From Nitratireductor sp. B36 (lineage in GTDB: Bacteria; Pseudomonadota; Alphaproteobacteria; Rhizobiales; Rhizobiaceae): 64,000 bases of DNA. Below are positions 48,983-58,142 of this stretch, piece by piece. The notes beneath the pieces were generated by a model, which saw nothing but the letters and a program-made list of their open reading frames with translations, was not told the DNA's origin and did not search any database. The position numbers and the translations under genes were made by a program. The stretch lies in NCBI RefSeq assembly GCF_020833685.1, contig NZ_JACKZY010000003.1:448997-512996 (forward strand), given 5' to 3'. The stretch's first letter is position 1. Every line of letters starts with the position of its first letter.

Positions 48983-50540
48983 TATCGGAGCCATGGCGGC
49001 GCTGCTGGTGTCTGTTGCGATGCCTGCGCTTGCCGCAGATCTGACCATCGGACGGGCTGCCGAACCGTCCTCTATCGATCCGCAATTCTCACGAACAGGC
49101 AACAACCAGGGCACGGCACAACTCATGTTCGGTCGCCTGATCGAGCAGGATGCGAACCTGCAAATCAGCCCGGGCCTGGCGACCGAGTGGACAGCGGTCG
49201 ACGACACCACCTGGGATATCAAGCTGCGAGACGGCGTGAAGTTTCACGACGGATCGACCATGACGGCTGACGATGTGATCTTCTCGCTGGAGCGGACTGA
49301 CGAGGTCCCAAACAGCCCGGCTCCTTTCTCCGACATGGTTTCATCCATCGACAGCATGGAGAAGGTCGACGACCTGACCGTTCGTATCACGACGAAGGAG
49401 CCGGCACCGGCCCTTATCGAGGACATCGGCCGTGTCTTCATCATCTCGAAGGCGGCCGCCGAGGGCAAAACTTCCGAAGATTTCAATTCCGGCGATGCGA
49501 CGGTCGGTACAGGTCCCTACAAGTTTGTCTCCTTCAAACCCGGCGAGAGCCTCACGATCGAAGCGTTTGATGGCTATTGGGGTGAGCAACCGGACTTCAA
49601 GGAGGTCGAGGTCCGCTTCATCTCCAACGATGCCGCACGTGTTGCGGCATTGCTCTCCGGATCGGTCGATCTCATCGATGCGGTACCGCCGGCCGACGTT
49701 GCGCGTCTTGAAAGCCAGGACGGTATCAATGTGGTTTCGGCTGCATCGGGTCGCGTGATCTATCTCGGCCTCTCGCAGCGTTTCGCCCAGGCGCCGGGCG
49801 TATTCGATCTTGATGGCAAACCTCTTGAAGAAAATCCTTTCCGCGATGCGCGTGTGCGCAAGGCGATTTCCTTGATGATCGACAGGCAACTGGTTGTCGA
49901 CCGCATCCTGGGTGGTGCGGGTGTGCCTGCAGGTCAGCTCGTGCCATCCGTGCTGGGCGGACACGCTGAAGATCTCGGCCCAGACCAAGTGGATATCAAC
50001 AAGGCAAAGGAGCTTCTTACCGAGGCCGGCTATCCGGATGGCTTTGGGCTGAAGCTTTATTCCTCCAACAACCGCTTCCCCGGCGATGGCGACCTTGTTC
50101 AGGCTCTCGGGCAGATGCTCACCCGTGGCGGGCTGAAGGTGATGGGAGTGGAGGCCCTGCCATACAATGTCTATTCGAAGGCGGCGAGCGCAGGCGATTA
50201 CGGCGCGTTTGTCTTCTCTTTGGGGTCTTCCACGCCGACATCGGCTCCCAACCTTTCCAGCCTGATCCAGACCTATGACAAGGAGGCGGGCACCGGAGCG
50301 TTCAACCGTGTCCGGTTCTCAAGCGAAGAATTCGATAAGGCGTTGTCTGTCGCCTTGCAGGAATTCGACCCCGAAAAGCGGAACGAACTGCTCGCTGAGG
50401 CAACACGCATAGCCTTCGCGCAGACGCCCATCGTCCCACTCTACTGGCAAAAAGTGTTCTGGGGTGCGCGTGAGGGCATCACCATCAATGGCGGCCTGTC
50501 GGAGTACACGCTCGCCCAAGACGTAAAGAAGACGGACTGA
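48969..50540 (+). CDS. ABC transporter substrate-binding protein (SBP family 5, DppA/OppA type)
   Basis: A 523-residue periplasmic protein with a signal peptide (about 1-22, ...ALAA). Family 5 landmarks: LATEWTAVDDTTWDIKLRDGVKFHDGSTMTADDVIFSLER, the GTGPYKF segment, and VRKAISLMIDR. Such proteins bind peptides, but subfamilies bind opines, nickel, cellobiose or antibiotics. It is unusual that the binding protein comes after the ATPases. The next gene, a CocE hydrolase, starts 4 bases after it ends. Confidence 0.93.
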   Translation: MKRYSIGAMAALLVSVAMPALAADLTIGRAAEPSSIDPQFSRTGNNQGTAQLMFGRLIEQDANLQISPGLATEWTAVDDTTWDIKLRDGVKFHDGSTMTADDVIFSLERTDEVPNSPAPFSDMVSSIDSMEKVDDLTVRITTKEPAPALIEDIGRVFIISKAAAEGKTSEDFNSGDATVGTGPYKFVSFKPGESLTIEAFDGYWGEQPDFKEVEVRFISNDAARVAALLSGSVDLIDAVPPADVARLESQDGINVVSAASGRVIYLGLSQRFAQAPGVFDLDGKPLEENPFRDARVRKAISLMIDRQLVVDRILGGAGVPAGQLVPSVLGGHAEDLGPDQVDINKAKELLTEAGYPDGFGLKLYSSNNRFPGDGDLVQALGQMLTRGGLKVMGVEALPYNVYSKAASAGDYGAFVFSLGSSTPTSAPNLSSLIQTYDKEAGTGAFNRVRFSSEEFDKALSVALQEFDPEKRNELLAEATRIAFAQTPIVPLYWQKVFWGAREGITINGGLSEYTLAQDVKKTD

Positions 50541-50544
50541 CCTG

Positions 50545-52425
50545 ATGGCCGACCTGACGCCGTATATCGCCCTTTATGATGATGTGGTCGTTCACCGGGA
50601 TGTCATGATCCCGATGCGCGATGGCGTCAGGTTGGCCACAGACATTTATCGTCCTGCCCGGGATGGGGTGCCTGTGGACGAGCCCCTGCCGGTCGTCTTT
50701 GAGCGCACTCCCTATGACAAGTGCGGGACACCACGGACCGAGCTGACCTTGAACAATCCGGAGCCGGCAACGCGGCCTGAGCTGGCGGTTCGCCTTGTGC
50801 GCGAGGGCTATATCGTCATCTGGCAGGATTGCCGTGGGCGATATGGTTCCGAAGGTACGTTCACCAAATATCTGAACGAGGGCGAAGACGGGTTCGATTC
50901 CATGGTCTGGATCGAGGCGCAACCGTGGAACAATTCGCGTATCGGGACGATGGGGCTGTCCTACGACGCGCACACGCAGTTGGCGATGGCGTGTCTAAAC
51001 CCTCCAGGACTTGCCTGCATGGCAATCGATTCCGGCGGGTTTTCGAACGCCTTCACCTGCGGTATCCGCCAGGGAGGCGCGTTCGAACTCAAGCAGGCTA
51101 CCTGGGCTTATAACCGAGCAATGGAAGCGCCGCTGGCACTGAAGGATGCCCGCATCAGGGCTGCGATCGAAGCCGAAGATCTTCGCGGCTGGTTCGCTCA
51201 AATGCCCTGGACACGGGGACGTAGCCCCGTGAAGTGGGATCCTGATTATGAGACCTATCTGCTCGACCAGTGGCAGAAGGGGCGCTTCGACGACTTCTGG
51301 AAAAAGGTCGGAATCTGGGCGGCCGGCTTCTATGACCAGATGGAGAGTGTCCCGACCATCCTCATGTCCAGTTGGTATGACGCTTATGTTCATACGACGC
51401 TGGAAAACTATGCGGGTTTGAAAAAGCCTGATCGACCGCTGATCCTGATCATGGGGTGCTGGACGCATGGCAACCGGTCGAAGCGGATTTTCGGCGATGT
51501 CGATTTCGGCCCCGCTGCACCTTTCGACGGTCATGTCGATACGGATTGGCTGACTTTTCGCCTCCGCTGGTTTGACCGGTGGCTCAAGCAGAATGAAGAC
51601 CCTGACACAGCGTTGGATACGCCTGTCCATTATTTCCTGATGGGCGGGGGTGGCGGGGCAAAAACCCCCGCCGGGCACATGATGCACGGTGGCGAATGGC
51701 GGCGTAGCACCGACTGGCCTCCACCGGAAGCCAAACCGCGCCGCTTCTACATGCATCCGGACATGCTGCTCTCGGATGATATGCCGGCGGGGGAGGGGCA
51801 GTGGCTCGAATATGATTACGACCCGCGCGACCCTGTTCCCACCATTGGCGGCTCATTAACCTCCGGCGAACCGATCTTTACGGGAGGTGGTTTCAACCAA
51901 GTCGAGCAACCCGAGTTCTTCGGGTGCAAGCACCCGGGTATGCCGCTGAACGCACGGAAGGATATTCTGTCTTTCGAGACAGAGCCTCTCAAGGAGGATC
52001 TGGCAATCGCCGGTCCCGTCACGGTTCGGCTTCATGTTTCCACGGATGCGCCGGATACCGATTTCACGGCGAAGCTGGTGGATGTGTATCCGCCCTCGGA
52101 GGATTATCCCCGCGGCTATGCCCTGAACATCACCGACGGAATATTCCGGGTGCGTTATCGCAAGTCGTTTGAAGAGCCGGAACTCGTCTCTCCGGACGAG
52201 GGTATTTTCGAGATCGAAATAACACCTTTCGCCACCGCAAACCGGTTCTGCAAGGGGCATAGAATAAGGCTCGACATCTCGTCTTCGAACTTCCCGAAGT
52301 ATGATGTGAACCCGAATACGGGGGCTCCCGAGGGCACTTCACGCACCATGAACACCGCCCGCAACCGGGTCCATGTCGACCGGGTTCACCCATCCCATAT
52401 CGAGTTGTACTGCCTTCCCGGTTGA
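50545..52425 (+). CDS. CocE/NonD family serine hydrolase
   Basis: A 626-residue alpha/beta-hydrolase of the X-Pro dipeptidyl-peptidase S15 / cocaine-esterase family, which cleaves esters, amides or acyl-peptides. The nucleophile S139 is in MGLSYDAHTQ; the oxyanion-region ERTPYDKCG and the QDCRGRYGSEG segment before it are typical, and a C-terminal jelly-roll domain (about 440-610, DTDFTAKLVDVYPP) is present. No signal peptide is seen, so it acts in the cytoplasm, presumably on the compound imported by the ABC system. Confidence 0.9.
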   Translation: MADLTPYIALYDDVVVHRDVMIPMRDGVRLATDIYRPARDGVPVDEPLPVVFERTPYDKCGTPRTELTLNNPEPATRPELAVRLVREGYIVIWQDCRGRYGSEGTFTKYLNEGEDGFDSMVWIEAQPWNNSRIGTMGLSYDAHTQLAMACLNPPGLACMAIDSGGFSNAFTCGIRQGGAFELKQATWAYNRAMEAPLALKDARIRAAIEAEDLRGWFAQMPWTRGRSPVKWDPDYETYLLDQWQKGRFDDFWKKVGIWAAGFYDQMESVPTILMSSWYDAYVHTTLENYAGLKKPDRPLILIMGCWTHGNRSKRIFGDVDFGPAAPFDGHVDTDWLTFRLRWFDRWLKQNEDPDTALDTPVHYFLMGGGGGAKTPAGHMMHGGEWRRSTDWPPPEAKPRRFYMHPDMLLSDDMPAGEGQWLEYDYDPRDPVPTIGGSLTSGEPIFTGGGFNQVEQPEFFGCKHPGMPLNARKDILSFETEPLKEDLAIAGPVTVRLHVSTDAPDTDFTAKLVDVYPPSEDYPRGYALNITDGIFRVRYRKSFEEPELVSPDEGIFEIEITPFATANRFCKGHRIRLDISSSNFPKYDVNPNTGAPEGTSRTMNTARNRVHVDRVHPSHIELYCLPG

Positions 52426-52813
52426 GCCTGAGCCGGGGTTAAGCTGCCCGGCGCACGGGCAATTTCACCTCTGGTCTCAAAAATCCATGCAGTCACGATC
52501 CGCGTGCATCCCTTTCGGATTGGCGAGGACGTGGCTGCGCCGTTGACCGGCGGTGGATTGTCCGGGAGCGCGATTTTCCTGTGTAGATGCTGGCCACTGC
52601 AGCAACGCGGGCGCTTTCGTCAGGCTGATGCCTGAAAGTCCTGGCGGCAACCCGCTTCTCGCGCCAACTTGCGACCGCGAGGTGATCCCTGCTCTTTGCT
52701 GAGCAGCGTGTAGTTCCTTACGGCAAATCGATCCCCGTCCCGGAAAGACTGCGATATCAGGTGCTCGTAAGCAGCCGCTTCGCATTATCGGAGCGAAAAG
52801 TGAAGTTTATCTA
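52426..52813. other. Gene-free stretch before the deoR operon
   Basis: No supported gene. A 102-codon minus-strand frame (52477-52785) has no recognisable similarity, ribosome site or neighbours and is probably chance. No strong hairpin terminator after the CocE gene was found. Confidence 0.5.
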
Positions 52814-52844
52814 TTGACTCGATCAAATCGATCATTAACGATCA
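52814..52844 (+). promoter_or_regulatory. deoR promoter region with three CGATCA repeats
   Basis: TTGACT (52814-52819) is followed by CGATCA at 52820-52825, 52829-52834 and 52839-52844, a triple repeat with 9-10 base spacing, about one helix turn, covering the -10 area. DeoR proteins bind such multi-copy sites; autoregulation of the operon is likely. Confidence 0.55.
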
Positions 52845-52859
52845 TAGTGGGAGGATAAG

Positions 52860-53624
52860 ATGCAACATCGGTTTCCGCAAAAGCGTCAGCAGCAGATGAT
52901 CGACGTCATTGTCGAGCGCAAGCGCGTGAGCAATGCGGATCTGTCCGAGATTCTCGGCATTTCACTCCCTACTGTCCGGCGTGACCTTGTGGTTCTGGAG
53001 CAAGCGGGCGTGGTGACGCGAACCCATGGTGGCGTTGTCGCGCGCGGTGTGGGTGAGGATGGAACAGAGCCGCTTTTCCTTGAAAAGCTCCGTCAGAACC
53101 AAAGCCTGAAACAACGTATTGGCCAGGTGGCTGCCAGCAAGGTGCTCGACGGTCAGGTTGTGCTTCTGGATTCCGGCACAACGGCGCTTGCGACCGCGCA
53201 TGCGCTTGCCGGTCGGCGAGTGACTGTGGTGGCGATCGACCTCAAGGTCGCTGAGGCTGCATCGATCGGCGCTACCGAGGTGCATATTGTCGGTGGGCGC
53301 GTTCGGAATGGCTATTTCAGCCTCGTTGGAAACTGGTCGAAGGATGCGCTGTCCAGCATCAAGGCAGATATCTGCTTTCTTGCCGCAGATGCGGTGGACC
53401 ACGAGGGCGTCACCACCGCTACCTTCGAGGAAGCCGAAACAAAGCGGATCGCCATGGAGCGATCGAAGCGCGTTGTCGTCATCACCGACCACAGCAAATT
53501 CGGCAAGCGCGCTTTTGCGCAAGTCTGTGGGCTCGAAGCCGTGGACGAACTGATTACCGACAGGGGCGGCACGGACGTCATCGCATCCTATCGGGCACTG
53601 ATACCGGCCATCACCCTCGTCTGA
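52860..53624 (+). CDS. DeoR/GlpR family sugar-responsive repressor
   Basis: A 254-residue DeoR protein with N-terminal helix-turn-helix (about 23-58; SNADLSEILGISLPTVRRDLVVLEQAGVVTRTHGG) and a C-terminal DeoRC domain (about 80-240; VVLLDSGTTALATAHAL, AADAVDHEGVTT) that senses phosphorylated sugars. First gene of the operon, with GGGAGGATAAG ahead of the ATG. The E. coli sgc operon is likewise headed by a DeoR regulator (SgcR). Confidence 0.93.
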   Translation: MQHRFPQKRQQQMIDVIVERKRVSNADLSEILGISLPTVRRDLVVLEQAGVVTRTHGGVVARGVGEDGTEPLFLEKLRQNQSLKQRIGQVAASKVLDGQVVLLDSGTTALATAHALAGRRVTVVAIDLKVAEAASIGATEVHIVGGRVRNGYFSLVGNWSKDALSSIKADICFLAADAVDHEGVTTATFEEAETKRIAMERSKRVVVITDHSKFGKRAFAQVCGLEAVDELITDRGGTDVIASYRALIPAITLV

Positions 53625-53658
53625 GGGGAGGGCCCAAACCAAGAAAGAAAGGCACGGA

Positions 53659-54468
53659 ATGTCCAAGTTCAAGCAGCTCTTCGGCGACAAGAAACCCATC
53701 ATATCGATGGTGCATCTTCTGCCGATGCCCGGCTCGCCCCTTTATGATGCGGATGCGGGCATTGACGGCATCGTCGCCGCGGCGCGAAAGGATCTCATCG
53801 CCCTGCAGGAGGCGGATGTCGATGCAGTGATGTTCGGCAATGAGAACGATCGCCCTTATGAGCTCAAGGTGGATGTCGCTTCCACCGCCGCCATGGCCTA
53901 CGTGATCGGCCAGTTGCGCAACGAGATCAAGAAGCCGTTCGGCGTGAATGTTCTGTGGGACCCGATGAGCACGGTGGCTCTTGCCACGGCAACCGGCGCC
54001 TCCTTCGTGCGCGAAATCTTCACCGGCACTTACGCTTCCGACATGGGGCCGTGGACGCCGAATGCCGGCGAGGCGCTGCGCTACCGCAACCGCCTTGGCC
54101 GTGATGATCTGGTGATGCTTTACAATGTCTCGGCGGAGTTCGCCGATTCCATGGACAAGCGTCCCCTTGCCGACCGCGCGCGTTCTGCTGTGTTCTCATC
54201 CATCCCAGACGCCGTGCTTGTGTCGGGAGCGATCACCGGAGAGGCCGCGGAAATGGCCGACCTCAAATCGGTGAAGGAAAAGGTCACGGACACACCGGTC
54301 CTCGCCAACACGGGCGTTCGCCACAACACGGTGGCCGACATTCTCAAGATCGCCGATGGCTGCATCGTGGGCTCGTCGCTCAAGGTCGACGGGAACACCT
54401 GGAACCCGGTCGACCCGGAGCGAGCCAAAGAGTTCATGCAGATCGTGAAGGCTGCCCGCGGCGGCTGA
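53659..54468 (+). CDS. BtpA/SgcQ family TIM-barrel protein
   Basis: A 269-residue protein of the BtpA/SgcQ family: MVHLLPMPGSPLYD near the N-terminus, FGVNVLWDPMSTVALATATGASFVRE and the C-terminal DGCIVGSSLKVDGNTWNPVD, a TIM-barrel phosphate-binding site. The catalytic activity is not established; BtpA was linked to photosystem I in cyanobacteria and SgcQ is an orphan gene of the E. coli sgc locus. Here the context points to a sugar-phosphate or nucleoside-like substrate. Confidence 0.9.
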   Translation: MSKFKQLFGDKKPIISMVHLLPMPGSPLYDADAGIDGIVAAARKDLIALQEADVDAVMFGNENDRPYELKVDVASTAAMAYVIGQLRNEIKKPFGVNVLWDPMSTVALATATGASFVREIFTGTYASDMGPWTPNAGEALRYRNRLGRDDLVMLYNVSAEFADSMDKRPLADRARSAVFSSIPDAVLVSGAITGEAAEMADLKSVKEKVTDTPVLANTGVRHNTVADILKIADGCIVGSSLKVDGNTWNPVDPERAKEFMQIVKAARGG

Positions 54469-54493
54469 TCATCGGTATCAGGGGAGGAAGATC

Positions 54494-55477
54494 ATGGACG
54501 CAAGACAGGACACGACAGGCTCTCACCTCAAAAGCCTCGGGATTCTGACAGCGCTGATATTCGTTGCGCTCGCAATCGCCAGCCCGACGTTCCTGTCTTC
54601 ATCGAACCTCCAGTCCATGGGCTTCCAGTTCCCTGAGTTCGGGCTTTTGTCTCTGGCTGTTTTGCCGACAATGATTTCTGGCGGCATTGATCTTTCGGTT
54701 GTTGCCGTCGCAAATCTGGCCTCGATCGTGGCCGCGGTGACCATGAAAGCCGGGCCGAACGTGGCATGGCTCGCCATCCCCGCCGGGCTCGCTGTGGGGC
54801 TTGCCTGCGGGGCGTTCAACGGTTTTCTCATCGCCTATCTGCGGCTGCCGCCCATTCTGGCAACGCTCGGCAGCATGCAGCTTTTCGCGGGCATCGGCAT
54901 CATCATTACGCGCGGGCCGGCCATCACCGGCCTTCCTGACTGGTACACGGCGTTCGGCAACTGGACGATCGGTGGTGTTCTCCCGCTTCCGCTCGTTCTG
55001 TTTGCACTCGTTGCATCGGGCCTCGCCTTTCTTCTGCGGCGCACGCCCGTCGGCATGCGCCTGCGCCTGTTCGGCGCCAATCCGGTCGCCGCCGATTTCG
55101 CCGGCGTGCCAGGAAAGAAGCTGATCATCCAGATTTACGCCATTGCCGGCTTCATCGCGGCACTTGCCGGTCTGGTGGTCTTGGCACGCGTCAACTCGGC
55201 CAATGCGGACTATGGCAGCTCCTACCTGCTGCTTGTCATTCTCATCAACATTCTTGCCGGCGTCAGCCCCGCCGGCGGCTTCGGCACCGTCACCGGCGTG
55301 GCCCTGGCAGTGATCTGCCTGCAGTTCATCTCCAGCGGGCTCAACATCCTCTCCTTCAGCGCCTTCTCCCGCGACCTCTTCTTCGGCGGCCTGCTTATAG
55401 CCGTCATGTCCTATCGCGCGGCTTTCGGTTCCTTCGATGTAAAGGCGCTCTTCCAACGAAAGGCTCATCAACCATGA
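54494..55477 (+). CDS. Sugar ABC transporter permease 1 (RbsC/AraH type)
   Basis: A 327-residue permease of the branched BPD_transp_2 family with 8-10 predicted helices (SPTFLSSSNLQSM near the start, PPILATLGSMQLFAGIGIIITRGPAITGLP). It works with permease 2 and the sugar ATPase further down the operon, giving a heteromeric channel. It starts 25 bases after sgcQ and overlaps sgcX by 4 bases (ATGA). Confidence 0.92.
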   Translation: MDARQDTTGSHLKSLGILTALIFVALAIASPTFLSSSNLQSMGFQFPEFGLLSLAVLPTMISGGIDLSVVAVANLASIVAAVTMKAGPNVAWLAIPAGLAVGLACGAFNGFLIAYLRLPPILATLGSMQLFAGIGIIITRGPAITGLPDWYTAFGNWTIGGVLPLPLVLFALVASGLAFLLRRTPVGMRLRLFGANPVAADFAGVPGKKLIIQIYAIAGFIAALAGLVVLARVNSANADYGSSYLLLVILINILAGVSPAGGFGTVTGVALAVICLQFISSGLNILSFSAFSRDLFFGGLLIAVMSYRAAFGSFDVKALFQRKAHQP

Positions 55478-56574
55478 AAGAGCGCCTCCGCTCACTCCTC
55501 AAAACCCTGATGCTGACACCGGGCCTGTCCGGACATGAAGACCGTGTGCGCCGCCGCATCGAGAAAGAGCTCGCGGATCTGCCGCTTGCCCTGCGCACGG
55601 ACCGCCTCGGCAATCTGATCGCCACACTGGAAGGCGATGAGGGCGCGCCTTCGGTCATGCTCTTTGCCCACACCGACCAGCTGGGCTTCATGGTGCGCAA
55701 GATCGAGGACAATGGTCTGGTGCGCATCGAGCGGCTGGGTGGCATTCCGGAAAAGGCCCTGCCCGCGCAGGCCGTCCTGTTCTGCGTCGGCGAAGGCCGC
55801 GACGTGCAGGGCGTGATTGCCAACAAGAGCCATCACGCCACGCCGCCGGACGAGAAATACAAGGTCACGCCCTATCAGGACGTGTTCATCGATGTGGGCG
55901 CGGAAGACGCTGCGGGCGTCAAGGCTCTGGGTATCGAGATCGGCACGCCGGTGGTCTACGACCCGCGCGTTATCGAGCTCAATGAAAATCGCCTGATCGG
56001 CACTTCGGTCGATGACCGTGCCGGTTGTGCGGTGGTCGTGGAAGTTGCTCGCGCACTTGCGGCAGAAGGTCCACGCCCCACGGTGCATTTCGTCTTTGCG
56101 GTGCTCGAAGAGTTCAACCTTCAGGGCGCGATGGTCGCCGCTCGCGCGATCAGCCCCGACATTGCCATCCAGCTCGACCTCGCCCTCAACGCCGACACGC
56201 CCGACATGACCCAGCGCGGCGAAGTCGCACTCGGCAATGGCCCGGCGATGAGCCTTTATTCGTTCCACGGGCGCGGCACGCTCAACGGCACCATTCCGCA
56301 CCCGGCCCTGCCGAAGCTCTTCTCCGACACGGCTTCAGCCGAGGGCATCAATCTGCAGCGCACGGCCCATACCGGGGCACTGACCGATTCTTCCTATGTG
56401 CAGCTCCTCAATGAGGGTGTCGCCTGTATCGATATGTGCTTCCCCTGCCGCTACACGCACACCTCGCTTGAAATGTGCGACCTGCGCGATTTGGAAGCCC
56501 TCACGAAACTGCTGATCGCCGCGATCCGCCGGGTCGACGCCGATTTCAGCCTGAACCGGGATGACTACACCTGA
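55474..56574 (+). CDS. M42 family metallopeptidase-like protein (SgcX-like)
   Basis: A 366-residue M42/glutamyl-aminopeptidase-fold protein. The di-metal ligands are visible: H66 and D68 (AHTDQLGF), D180/D181 (SVDDRAGC), E212/E213 (VLEEFNLQGA), D241 (ADTPD) and H329 (RYTHTSLEM). E. coli SgcX is a member of the same family in a sugar locus, and the substrate there is unknown; despite the peptidase label it may act on a sugar amide or glycosylamine. ATGA overlap with permease 1 and TGATG overlap with the kinase show tight coupling. Confidence 0.88.
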   Translation: MKERLRSLLKTLMLTPGLSGHEDRVRRRIEKELADLPLALRTDRLGNLIATLEGDEGAPSVMLFAHTDQLGFMVRKIEDNGLVRIERLGGIPEKALPAQAVLFCVGEGRDVQGVIANKSHHATPPDEKYKVTPYQDVFIDVGAEDAAGVKALGIEIGTPVVYDPRVIELNENRLIGTSVDDRAGCAVVVEVARALAAEGPRPTVHFVFAVLEEFNLQGAMVAARAISPDIAIQLDLALNADTPDMTQRGEVALGNGPAMSLYSFHGRGTLNGTIPHPALPKLFSDTASAEGINLQRTAHTGALTDSSYVQLLNEGVACIDMCFPCRYTHTSLEMCDLRDLEALTKLLIAAIRRVDADFSLNRDDYT

Positions 56575-58088
56575 TGGATTGCTATCTCGGCATCGACATC
56601 GGAACCTTTGAAACCAAGGGCGTTCTGGCCGACGGTGAGGGGCGCATTCTGGCGACTGCCAAGCGGCGGCACGACATGATCGTGCCGCAGCCCGGCTGGG
56701 CCGAACATGATGCCGAGAATGACTGGTGGGGCGAGTTTTGCGCCATCAGCCAAGAACTGATCGCGTCCACGGGCACCGCTCCTGAAAGCATCAAGTCGGT
56801 TGCGGCAAGCGGCATCGGCCCTTGCATGCTGCCGGTCGATGAAGACGGCAAGCCGCTGATGAAAGCCGTGCTCTATGGCGTCGACACCCGGGCGGCGGAA
56901 GAGATCGACGAGCTGACCGCCGAGATCGGCGAGGAAACGCTGCTTGCCGAATGCGGCAATGCGCTCAGCTCGCAATCGGTCGGCCCGAAGATCCTGTGGT
57001 TGAAGAAGAACCGGCCCGAGATCTACGCCCGCACTCACAAGGTGATGAACTCTTCATCCTTTCTGGTACACCGGCTGACGGGACGTTTCGTCATCGACCA
57101 CTACTCCGCGTCGTCCTCCAGCCCGCTCTACGACATTCGCACCAATCGCTGGACCGACCGCTACGCCGAGCGCATCATTGCGCCTGATCGCCTGCCGGAA
57201 CTTTTATGGAGCACCGAGATTGCCGGCCATGTGACAGAACGGGCGGCGAGGGAAACGGGGCTTGCGCCAGGCACGCCGGTTACGGCGGGCACCATCGATG
57301 CGGCGTCGGAGGCCGTCAGTGTCGGGGTTCTCGGCACCGGCGAAATGATGATGATGTATGGCTCGACCATGTTCATCATCCTGGTCACCGACCATCGCGT
57401 GGAGGATGGACGGCTCTGGTATGCGCCGTGGCTTTTCGAGGGTCAGCACGCCTGCATGTCCGGCACATCGACGAGCGGCACGCTCACCCGCTGGTTTCAG
57501 GAGCAGTTTGCGCGCGAACTGGATGAGAGCGAGGCGCTGCGGCTTCTGGCCGAAGAGGCAGCGCGCGCGCCGGTGGGCGCAAACGGCATCGTGGTGCTGC
57601 CCTATTTCTCCGGCGAGCGCACACCGATCCACGATCCCCATGCGCGCGGCATGGTCTTCGGCCTCGATCTCACCCATACACGTGCCGACGTCTATCGCGG
57701 TTTCCTCGAGGGCATCGCCTATGGCGTAGCCTCGGTCATCGAGACCTATGAGGAGGCGGGTGCTGGTGTGAAACGGATCGCCGCGGTGGGTGGTGGCACG
57801 AAGAATGCCGTGTGGTCGCAGGCCATCTCGGATGTCAGCGGCAAGGTTCAGGAGGTTGCGGCCAACACGGTTGGCGCGGCCTTCGGCAATGCGTTTCTGG
57901 CAGCCGTGGCCGTGGGCGCTGCCGGGCGCGAAGACATTCGCCGTTGGAACCCGGTGGAACGGTCCATCACGCCGCAGAAGAGAAATCGCGCCATCTACGA
58001 CGCACGCTACAGCACGTTCAAGGAATTGTACGTCCGCAACAACGATCTCATGAGGGGAGCGGGCAAACGGGCGTCCGATGAAGCCTGA
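56574..58088 (+). CDS. FGGY family carbohydrate kinase
   Basis: A 504-residue sugar kinase of the hexokinase/actin fold. N-terminal YLGIDIGTFETKGVLAD (phosphate 1 loop), central SSSFLVHRLTGRFVIDHYSA, and C-terminal IAAVGGGTKNAVWSQAISDVSG (adenosine region) are all present. FGGY kinases phosphorylate pentuloses, pentitols, xylulose and similar; the subgroup cannot be fixed by eye. It starts within the sgcX stop and is followed by the binding-protein gene. Confidence 0.92.
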   Translation: MDCYLGIDIGTFETKGVLADGEGRILATAKRRHDMIVPQPGWAEHDAENDWWGEFCAISQELIASTGTAPESIKSVAASGIGPCMLPVDEDGKPLMKAVLYGVDTRAAEEIDELTAEIGEETLLAECGNALSSQSVGPKILWLKKNRPEIYARTHKVMNSSSFLVHRLTGRFVIDHYSASSSSPLYDIRTNRWTDRYAERIIAPDRLPELLWSTEIAGHVTERAARETGLAPGTPVTAGTIDAASEAVSVGVLGTGEMMMMYGSTMFIILVTDHRVEDGRLWYAPWLFEGQHACMSGTSTSGTLTRWFQEQFARELDESEALRLLAEEAARAPVGANGIVVLPYFSGERTPIHDPHARGMVFGLDLTHTRADVYRGFLEGIAYGVASVIETYEEAGAGVKRIAAVGGGTKNAVWSQAISDVSGKVQEVAANTVGAAFGNAFLAAVAVGAAGREDIRRWNPVERSITPQKRNRAIYDARYSTFKELYVRNNDLMRGAGKRASDEA

Positions 58089-58142
58089 CAGACGGCCATC
58101 CCGGCCGTCGGGGCACTGACACACTGCAACAGGAGGAGTCAC

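Noticed and set aside
52477-52785. 102-codon minus-strand frame in the gap before deoR
   Set aside because: No similarity, ribosome site or operon partner; codon pattern unlike neighbouring genes.
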